Under the pieces are notes generated by a model, which saw only the letters and a list, made by a program, of their open reading frames with translations, was not told where the DNA came from and did no database searches. The position numbers were made by a program, and so were the translations under genes. DNA of 64,000 nucleotides from Thermoguttaceae bacterium (GTDB taxonomy: Bacteria > Planctomycetota > Planctomycetia > Pirellulales > Thermoguttaceae). Where the stretch lies: contig JAFQXE010000018.1 in the NCBI GenBank assembly GCA_017407125.1, positions 56,904-120,903 of the forward strand, written 5' to 3'. The first letter of the stretch is position 1. Each line of letters opens with the position of its first letter. This document shows, one piece after another, positions 14,098 through 20,371 of the stretch.

Positions 14098-15843
14098 TCA
14101 AATTCCTGGCGGAATAATATATCTTGTTCCAACGATTTGATAAATCTGATATATAAAGTAAATGTCGCAAACGACCAAGAGCGCTGCAACTCCATACAGT
14201 ATTGTCATGACTGGAATTTTGCAGCCTTTTTGGCAAAGCCAATTAAATGGCAATAACGCTAAAGGTAAAACCGCCCAGGAAAAATAGGTGTTGTATAAAA
14301 CGCATCGACTGTTTCCAAATCCCATTATCCCTACCAGTCCAACGGATACAATAATCCAAAAGAAGGAAACCTGAACAACGGTCTCTTTTCGATAATAATA
14401 TGCTGACAAACAGGTTAATGCAAAAATGATTATCCCTGTAACGTTAGCTCTAATTCTGCTTTTATCTAACGAATTCTGAATAATGATTTTCGGCGAAATT
14501 GTTATTGTCTTGCCGTCGTGATTAATCATGTCTCTTTTTGAAATATCGACCGCTTTCCATTCCGATACAAAAAAGCAGGATTCCAAAAGCTGATTATACG
14601 ACGATATTCGTTGAGAAACTGTTTTGCCTGTTGTTTCCAGATGATCCGTATTGCTCATCCACCACTGTGCGCCATTATGAATTGTCAGCAGGCACAAAGG
14701 GAGTATGGATAAAACAATACACGAAATTTTCTTTTTGAACAGACATGCCAAGGATATTGGCAAGAGGGAAAGAGAAGTTGTTCCAATTGTTAGAAACATA
14801 ACAATCGAGATATATAAATTTTCGATTTGCGAAAAGACAATCAGATAAATCGAAAGAACGACGAAGAAGCTTGAAAATATCAGTCGTTCTGGGCATAATA
14901 CAAACACGACTGGAAAAGAGCATAAATAAAAAACGGAGATCAATATTGAGAACTCTGAATTGGATATTTGGGAATAAATACGCTTTATAAGGATTCCGGT
15001 GATTACATACAGAATAACCTGTACTGCGCTTATGCCGAGAGCAAAGGAGTAGGCGTAAGATTTAATGAATAAATTAAAAATCGAACCGAGGATAAGCAAT
15101 AATGGAAAAAACAGCGATATTACTCGAGAAAAATAGGGATGCCTGCTTTGGTCGCCAATCGTATAAAACGGCATTTCAAGCAATCCCCCGGTGTCAGCGT
15201 CAAGAAAATGATCCTCATTGCAATCGTATTGATACTGAATAACGACTCCCTCTTCAGATTTATAATTCTCTGAGTCAACAGGATAGACAAAAAAACTGGT
15301 TTTGGAGCTTATGAAAACCAATGAAGCCATCAGCAAGACGGTTGCCGTTATCAGGTACGTCCATTCTGAACGTGACAGATTTTGAAAAAAGACGACTGTG
15401 TAATAAAAAAGCCATCGAAAAAAAGCATACCATAAAGGCGCGGTTAACAGAACTGCGGCTAATAATACGCAATGACTGTAAAACGCTTTGTTTAATAAAA
15501 TCCACAACGAATGCAGAGACAAACAGTATCTGGCGGGGAAAAGACAATCAAATATTTTAATATGCTCCGAGCCAGAATTAATCATATTCAAAAGCGGCGT
15601 CAGAGCAAAGTATAAAGCCCAAAACCAATGAAAACATTTCCAATACCAGGGGCATTGGTTCTGAAAACATTTTAATTGACCTATATTGAAATACTTGAAT
15701 AGATATATACAGGAAATCGTAATTAACAACTCCAATAAAACGAGAATCAATGGACTTGCATTGATATAGCAAAATGCCATTGACAGAATCGATACTGTTA
15801 ATAAAAGATTAAATCGCGAATTGGTATGATTTATATTTTCCAT
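14098..15843 (-). CDS. Polytopic membrane protein of unknown function
   Basis: 581 residues with about a dozen hydrophobic segments spread over the whole length and a larger hydrophilic loop at about residues 195-235 (SENYKSEEGVVIQYQYD). The overall shape resembles GT-C-type glycosyltransferases or O-antigen-like membrane proteins, but I see no diagnostic motif. The coding sequence is visibly more AT-rich than its neighbours. It follows a decayed sugar-nucleotidyltransferase fragment on the same strand. Together these suggest a horizontally acquired, partly decayed surface-polysaccharide cluster (inference). Confidence 0.7.
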   Translation of the reverse strand: MENINHTNSRFNLLLTVSILSMAFCYINASPLILVLLELLITISCIYLFKYFNIGQLKCFQNQCPWYWKCFHWFWALYFALTPLLNMINSGSEHIKIFDCLFPARYCLSLHSLWILLNKAFYSHCVLLAAVLLTAPLWYAFFRWLFYYTVVFFQNLSRSEWTYLITATVLLMASLVFISSKTSFFVYPVDSENYKSEEGVVIQYQYDCNEDHFLDADTGGLLEMPFYTIGDQSRHPYFSRVISLFFPLLLILGSIFNLFIKSYAYSFALGISAVQVILYVITGILIKRIYSQISNSEFSILISVFYLCSFPVVFVLCPERLIFSSFFVVLSIYLIVFSQIENLYISIVMFLTIGTTSLSLLPISLACLFKKKISCIVLSILPLCLLTIHNGAQWWMSNTDHLETTGKTVSQRISSYNQLLESCFFVSEWKAVDISKRDMINHDGKTITISPKIIIQNSLDKSRIRANVTGIIIFALTCLSAYYYRKETVVQVSFFWIIVSVGLVGIMGFGNSRCVLYNTYFSWAVLPLALLPFNWLCQKGCKIPVMTILYGVAALLVVCDIYFIYQIYQIVGTRYIIPPGI

Positions 15844-15868
15844 AGGTAATTATTTAGATTTGCAATAT

Positions 15869-16081
15869 TTACGTCGCAGCCTCCGTTGTGTGAACGTGGG
15901 AATTGAGAAAATAGTTGATGAATTTCTCATTTTTATAGCCCAGACAGAGAATAAACCGATTCACGCCGAACGCAGCGCAGGTTCGCATGAGACGCCTTTC
16001 GGAAACGTCTCGGAGTCGAGCTCCTTTATTGCCGCACAAGATCATGGCGGGCGGCGTCGGTTTAGGGGAAGCTTTGGGCAT
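15869..16081 (-). pseudogene. Remnant of a glucose-1-phosphate cytidylyltransferase-like gene
   Basis: A 70-codon frame whose middle reads MILCGNKGARLRDVSERR, then CAAFGVNRFILCLGYKNEKF. The first part matches the nucleotide-binding loop of RfbF-type sugar-phosphate cytidylyltransferases (ILCGGKGTRLxExT), although a key Gly is Asn. The second matches the conserved YxxYGFxxFILCLGYKGE segment. The roughly 25 residues that normally separate them are missing, as is everything after. This is best explained as a deleted and truncated gene. It could alternatively be the translated end of a rearranged cluster that once included the adjacent membrane gene. Confidence 0.65.
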
Positions 16082-16111
16082 GTTGTATATCGGTTTTAGC
16101 TATGCTGAAAA

Positions 16112-16143
16112 GACAGTCTATAGAAACGTTTCTATAGACTGTC
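16112..16143. other. Perfect 32-base palindrome
   Basis: GACAGTCTATAGAAAC followed immediately by its reverse complement, downstream of the DUF4465 gene and upstream of the pseudogene, both on the minus strand. It could act as a terminator (AT-rich flank) or a protein-binding site. Confidence 0.6.
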
Positions 16144-16194
16144 AATTATATTATACAACATAATATCGGATTTTACCGAGGACGCCCCAAATTT

Positions 16195-17184
16195 TTATTT
16201 CTTCAGAGAGAACTTGCGGCCAGCCGCTGTCATTCCCGCTATTCCGAGAACGAGCAGCGCCCAGGTTGACGGTTCCGGAACGCCAGATCCGTCGCCCGAT
16301 TCGGGGGAAGCGAACGTCAAGCTGTCGATAGCGAAATAGTACGGCGTGTTGGGACCGTACTGACTGACGTCGCTGGTTTCCAGGTAGAAATCCAAGCCGT
16401 CTACGCCAGTAAACGCCGACAGGTCAACTTCTTTCCAGGAATCCAGCAGGGTCAACTCGCCGTCTGCAAACACAGCCAGCGGGACGTCAACAGTCATGTC
16501 CGGGCTGTAGACGTGATTATATTGTTCGTCAAGCGTAAACCCTTTGATTGTCAGAGTAAAGTGGTCGCCTTCCTGGGTAAACGCCGTTGAGAACGTGTTG
16601 CCGACCGCAATATTCGCCGCCGCCAGAGTTGTATTGGTAATGAAAATCTTTTCCAGATCGGACGGGGTCGCGAAGTCCAGCGTGGAATAGCCTGCGGTGT
16701 TGTAAATGTCAACGTAGCAAACCGCGTAGGCGTCTGAATCTTTGCCCAATCCCGGAGCAGCGGCCAATTCATACGTGCCGTAACCGTAAGCGGCTGCTGA
16801 CTTTTCGTCTGCTGACCAGTTGGGGTTCCAGCCCATATTCTGCTTGGAAACCGTCCAGCCGTACCAGCCGTTATAGACGTACCCGTTGCCGTAGTCGTAG
16901 ACGTACGTGTCAGTCGTCAAAATGGCGTTTCCCGAAACCATTCCCGTCGTGGTAATAGCGTTTGGGTAAACGGTTCTCGGGTCATAGTAAACCATGTTTG
17001 TACCAGCTTGAGCCGCCGTAGTCAGATACGATTTCAGGTTGACGACTTGAACGTCGTCCGCATCCAGATTGTAGATTGTAACCTCCGGATCGGTATCCGT
17101 CGGCTCGAAAGTAACAACGTTCGCCTGAGCGAACGCGGCGGTATTTACAAGAAATACCAGCAAAAAGAAAGTTCTGTAGGACAT
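16195..17184 (-). CDS. DUF4465 domain protein with PEP-CTERM sorting signal, under a cobalamin riboswitch
   Basis: 329 residues from the ATG at 17184, chosen because AAGGAG lies seven bases upstream and a signal peptide follows (MSYRTFFLLVFLVNTAAFAQA). The body matches DUF4465: GWYGWTVSK, DAYAVCYVD, ITNTTLAA, GDHFTLTIKGF, LDSWKEVDLSAF and YGPNTPYYFAIDSL in order. The C-terminus GVPEPSTWALLVLGIAGMTAAGRKF is a PEP-CTERM signal, so the protein is probably sorted to the cell surface. A cobalamin riboswitch occupies the leader. This suggests a role in capturing or handling vitamin B12 or another corrinoid outside the cell. I recall DUF4465 proteins being linked to B12 in Bacteroidota, but cannot verify this here. 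Confidence 0.88.
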   Translation of the reverse strand: MSYRTFFLLVFLVNTAAFAQANVVTFEPTDTDPEVTIYNLDADDVQVVNLKSYLTTAAQAGTNMVYYDPRTVYPNAITTTGMVSGNAILTTDTYVYDYGNGYVYNGWYGWTVSKQNMGWNPNWSADEKSAAAYGYGTYELAAAPGLGKDSDAYAVCYVDIYNTAGYSTLDFATPSDLEKIFITNTTLAAANIAVGNTFSTAFTQEGDHFTLTIKGFTLDEQYNHVYSPDMTVDVPLAVFADGELTLLDSWKEVDLSAFTGVDGLDFYLETSDVSQYGPNTPYYFAIDSLTFASPESGDGSGVPEPSTWALLVLGIAGMTAAGRKFSLKK

Positions 17185-17242
17185 AACAGTCTCCTTTTGA
17201 ATCCAGTCCGAATCCCACGCGGACGACAAACAAATACGACAA

Positions 17243-17446
17243 GTTAGGTCTTCTGACTTACGCGCGTTTGAGTCGGTCTTCTCCCTAGTTATCGGCAGGG
17301 TTGAACTGCAACTTTCGGAATGACCAATTGAATGACTCAAAGCCTCCAAACGTTATATTTGGAATGCGTTTACAGCGGCGGGGTCCGTCCCGGACTTGCA
17401 CCGGGTTCCCTTTTACCGACGCTCTCGCGTCGCAGCCTGTCGCAAC
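17243..17446 (-). promoter_or_regulatory. Cobalamin (B12) riboswitch
   Basis: On the minus strand the sequence contains AAAAGGGAACCCGGTGCAAG, then TCCGGGACGGACCCCGCCGC and TGTAA, which together form the conserved core of the adenosylcobalamin aptamer. The closing segment AAGTCAGAAGACCT follows about 150 bases later, 60 bases before the start codon at 17184. Start and end are set by the paired P1-like flanks and are approximate. Confidence 0.92.
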
Positions 17447-17560
17447 AATTAGAGCCGTATTTTACCCTTTTTAAATTTTTTGTCAAGATTGACCGTAAGA
17501 TTTAGTCAAAAGGGGAGATAAACCGATTTGTCGCCTTCAGGAGATTCTTCTGAAATTATC

Positions 17561-17589
17561 TTGACAGGATTCCGTTCTCCGTTTATAAT
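17561..17589 (+). promoter_or_regulatory. Consensus promoter giving a near-leaderless transcript
   Basis: TTGACA, 17-base spacer, TATAAT, all perfect consensus. The -10 box ends only seven bases before the ATG at 17597, so transcription should begin at or within a base or two of the start codon. Confidence 0.7.
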
Positions 17590-17596
17590 TATTAAT

Positions 17597-18640
17597 ATGA
17601 GAATTTGCTCAATATTAATTCTGCTGTCGGTTTTGACGGTACCCTGCCTGGGGTTTGCTCAGACGGATTCCGGCTTGACGTATTCCGAAGCGGCGAGAGT
17701 TGACGCGGTCAAGCGCGGCTTGAAGTACTTGACGGCAAGTCAGAAGCCCAACGGCTCGTTCGGCTCCGGGTACTACGACGGGGACGCTGCTGTTACGGCG
17801 TTGGCTGGGATGGCGTTTATTTCCTCCGGGGACGTCTGCGAGACGCCGGACGCGCCGTCGTCCAAATGCGTCAAATATCTTTTGTCAATCGCTCGACCTG
17901 ACGGGTTTATCAATCGACCCGCTACGGCAGACGCAGACGGCTCGTTTCGACCCATGTACGGACACGGGTTCGCAGCGCTCTTTCTGGCGGAAACGGCGGG
18001 AATGTACCAGGGCGACGACCTGATTCCCGTTCTCGACCGGGCGGTCAAGCTGATAATCGCGTCTCAAAACGACGAGGGCGGCTGGCGATACTTCCCTGTG
18101 AAAAAGGACGCAGACGTTTCCGTTACCGCGTGCCAGGTTATGGCTCTGCGCGCGGCGAGAAACGCAGGACGAGACGTCCCGGCGGAAACAATCGACCGGG
18201 CGGTGAAGTATCTCTTGGCGCGTCAAAACAGCGACGGCGGGTTCATGTACATGAGTCCGTCAGGAGAAAGCGCCTTGCCGCGATCCGCCGCGGTTGTCGC
18301 TGCGCTGTATTCCGCCGGACAAAACGACAACCCCGCGTTGGGGAAATCGTTTGAATATCTCAACCGACATCTTCAAACCGCGTTTACTCAAAAAGCCCAG
18401 TCTCCCGTGCCGGGATTTAGCGAAGACTATCCGTACTACGCGATTTACTATCTATCCGGCGCGTTCAGACAACAGCAAAAAGACTGGCAGACGTGGCGAA
18501 ACCGAATCGTCCCGGTTTTGCTGTCCGCCCAAAATCCCGACGGCAGCTGGTCGAGCGAGTTCTCCAAAGACTACGCTACCGCCATGGCTTTAATCGTCCT
18601 GCAGTTGGAAAATAACTATTTGCCGATTTGGCAGAGGTGA
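17597..18640 (+). CDS. Secreted squalene-cyclase/prenyltransferase-repeat protein
   Basis: 347 residues from the ATG at 17597, which begins a signal peptide (MRICSILILLSVLTVPCLGFAQ). An in-frame start at 17528 lies before the promoter and is rejected. The mature part is made of alpha/alpha-barrel repeats with the QxxxGSF/GGW signature: LTASQKPNGSFGSG, SQNDEGGWRYFPV, ARQNSDGGFMYM, SAQNPDGSWSSEF. The cyclase catalytic DxDD motif is not visible, so this is a repeat protein of the type common in planctomycetes and not a terpene cyclase. No Shine-Dalgarno is possible given the promoter position. Confidence 0.85.
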   Translation: MRICSILILLSVLTVPCLGFAQTDSGLTYSEAARVDAVKRGLKYLTASQKPNGSFGSGYYDGDAAVTALAGMAFISSGDVCETPDAPSSKCVKYLLSIARPDGFINRPATADADGSFRPMYGHGFAALFLAETAGMYQGDDLIPVLDRAVKLIIASQNDEGGWRYFPVKKDADVSVTACQVMALRAARNAGRDVPAETIDRAVKYLLARQNSDGGFMYMSPSGESALPRSAAVVAALYSAGQNDNPALGKSFEYLNRHLQTAFTQKAQSPVPGFSEDYPYYAIYYLSGAFRQQQKDWQTWRNRIVPVLLSAQNPDGSWSSEFSKDYATAMALIVLQLENNYLPIWQR

Positions 18641-18979
18641 AACAGAAGATCGCATCGCGAAGCGTTTTCTATACAATCGCGTATCAGTAGTCGTGGGATT
18701 AAAGCCACGGAGACTCTTTATGACAACTATTATAGAGATAATCTAAAAAGCAATGCGTTCAACGATGCCTTATAAAAAAAGATGAGATTTTTTAAAAAAT
18801 GAAAAAAATTATAATCAAATTTTTTTGTCTTGTTTCGTTATATGAATTAATACGAGTGAATTATTTTAAACCTTCGAGAGGTTCAACTTAATTGTTAAAT
18901 ATGTTTTATGGCTGTTTTCAGCTTCAGTTATAGAACAGAAAACTTTGCAGCCCTCTGCAGATTGAAGAAAGGTGCAAAA
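18641..18979. other. Intergenic stretch
   Basis: No gene, terminator or strong promoter seen. It is very AT-rich around 18770-18890, with an imperfect GTGG...CCAC hairpin near 18692-18708. Confidence 0.5.
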
Positions 18980-19516
18980 ATGAATGATCTTGACAACGAA
19001 TTCGACAAAGAGGCATTCGAACGTTTCGAGCAGATGTTTCAAAACAACGAATATGATTCTTCTTATTGCGCGGAACATAGCGCCGACATTCTTCATTATG
19101 CTTCGTCATGCGACAGGTGGGAACTGATGAGATGGATTATTTCAAAGGAAAAGAACATCCGTAGGCGCGCCAATCTGGTTCAAAAAGTCCTGTTCGCCGC
19201 TGTTAAAGAGGGGCAAATGGACATGGTTCAATGGGCGGTTGCGCGGGGAGCGGAGATCAACGCGAAAGACTCTAATGGAAAAACAGCAATGCAATATGCC
19301 AGAGAAATTGGAAACGAACAATGCATTAAATGGCTTTTAGAACAAAGCTCGAGCGGCTCCAAGATAGTGAAAAATGCTTTTATGAACTTTCATGGGAGAC
19401 GCAATATTATGCTCCTTCAGATAAATAACAATAGAGATTTAAGCGACCTTTTCTTTGATCCCGAAAATAGCAAGTTTATTGATCAAAGTTCCAAAGACAG
19501 CGAAGACGAAGAATAA
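18980..19516 (+). CDS. Small cytoplasmic ankyrin-repeat protein
   Basis: 178 residues from the ATG at 18980, chosen for the GAAAGGTG site seven bases upstream; an in-frame ATG at 18908 adds an unrelated leader. The centre contains ankyrin-type repeats (ILHYASSCDRWELMRWIIS, LFAAVKEGQMDMVQWAVARG, AMQYAREIGNEQCIKWLLEQ). The N-terminal motif ...AFERFEQMFQNNEYD resembles the ISRFEEMFQTGKFD segment of the exported ankyrin protein at 5501-6868, so the two share ancestry. There is no signal sequence; the C-terminus is acidic. The partner is unknown. Confidence 0.75.
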   Translation: MNDLDNEFDKEAFERFEQMFQNNEYDSSYCAEHSADILHYASSCDRWELMRWIISKEKNIRRRANLVQKVLFAAVKEGQMDMVQWAVARGAEINAKDSNGKTAMQYAREIGNEQCIKWLLEQSSSGSKIVKNAFMNFHGRRNIMLLQINNNRDLSDLFFDPENSKFIDQSSKDSEDEE

Positions 19517-19593
19517 ATACGATAACAGCTTTATCCCGATTCCGTTTCGCGGCGCAGAAACGTTTCGTCATGCGCCGCGCGGGATAGATATCG

Positions 19594-20346
19594 TTACAGC
19601 CAAAGCCGGCGAAGAAAAAAGACGGCGCATTTGTACGCAATCGACGGGACAAACATTACCGTCGAGCCGCGTTCCGCACAGTGAATCGCTTTCTTTACGA
19701 CCCAGTCGGCGTCCATCCAGAGCCAGTTGGGAATCTTTCCGTAGAGGTCTTTGTCAACCAGCATTTCCGGCGTGGAATGGAATCCGGTTCTGACGAATCC
19801 GGGACACAAGACAATCGCTCGAACGCCGGTTCCTTTCAGGTCGCGCGCCAAGCCGCGGGTAAACGAGACGACGTACGCTTTGGTCGCGGCGTAATCAACG
19901 CAGCCCTTTCCAACGAAAAAGGCGCCGACGGACGACGTGTTGAGAATATACCCTCGCCCGTTGGCTTTCATGACCTTTGCTGCCTCGTAAGACAGACGCT
20001 CGACGGCGGCGCAGTGCGTTACAAGCATGTCGGTAGAACGCTTGATGTCGTTGTCTGGATAGATCTGCCCGCCTAATCCGAAACCGGCGTTGTTGATCAT
20101 CCATTCCAAATCGGGAGTGGACGCGACGCGGCTCGCCAGAGCGTCGATTCCGTCAAAGGTTGACAGGTCAACGCTCATCGTTTCAATCTGAGCGTCAGGC
20201 GCGATTTGAAGCAGTTCTTCTTTTGCTTTCGCCAGCCGTTCTTCGTTTCGAGCGCAAAGCACAACGACGTCGTTCTTTTTAACCAACTGTCTGGCGTAGG
20301 CGAGGCCGAGTCCGCTCGACGCGCCGGTAATGATTGCTGTTGACAT
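19594..20346 (-). CDS. Short-chain dehydrogenase/reductase (SDR)
   Basis: 250 residues, the usual SDR length. The N-terminus has the cofactor loop TGASSGLG, followed by NNAGFG and the catalytic YAATK (Tyr-x3-Lys) with an upstream serine in NTSSVGAF. The Arg in LCARNEERL after the second strand suggests NADP(H). The C-terminal part has a hydrophobic tail (SIAYKCAVFFLRRLWL) which could associate with the membrane. The substrate is unknown. It starts 26 bases after the stop of the MMPL-type exporter on the same strand, so the two are probably co-transcribed, suggesting a lipid-like substrate (inference). Confidence 0.88.
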   Translation of the reverse strand: MSTAIITGASSGLGLAYARQLVKKNDVVVLCARNEERLAKAKEELLQIAPDAQIETMSVDLSTFDGIDALASRVASTPDLEWMINNAGFGLGGQIYPDNDIKRSTDMLVTHCAAVERLSYEAAKVMKANGRGYILNTSSVGAFFVGKGCVDYAATKAYVVSFTRGLARDLKGTGVRAIVLCPGFVRTGFHSTPEMLVDKDLYGKIPNWLWMDADWVVKKAIHCAERGSTVMFVPSIAYKCAVFFLRRLWL

Positions 20347-20371
20347 GATTTTTGATTAAGGATAAAGGGCT

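Noticed and set aside
17185..17349. N-terminal extension of the DUF4465 protein to the ATG at 17349
   Set aside because: The extension lies within the riboswitch; the ATG at 17184 has AAGGAG and begins the signal peptide.
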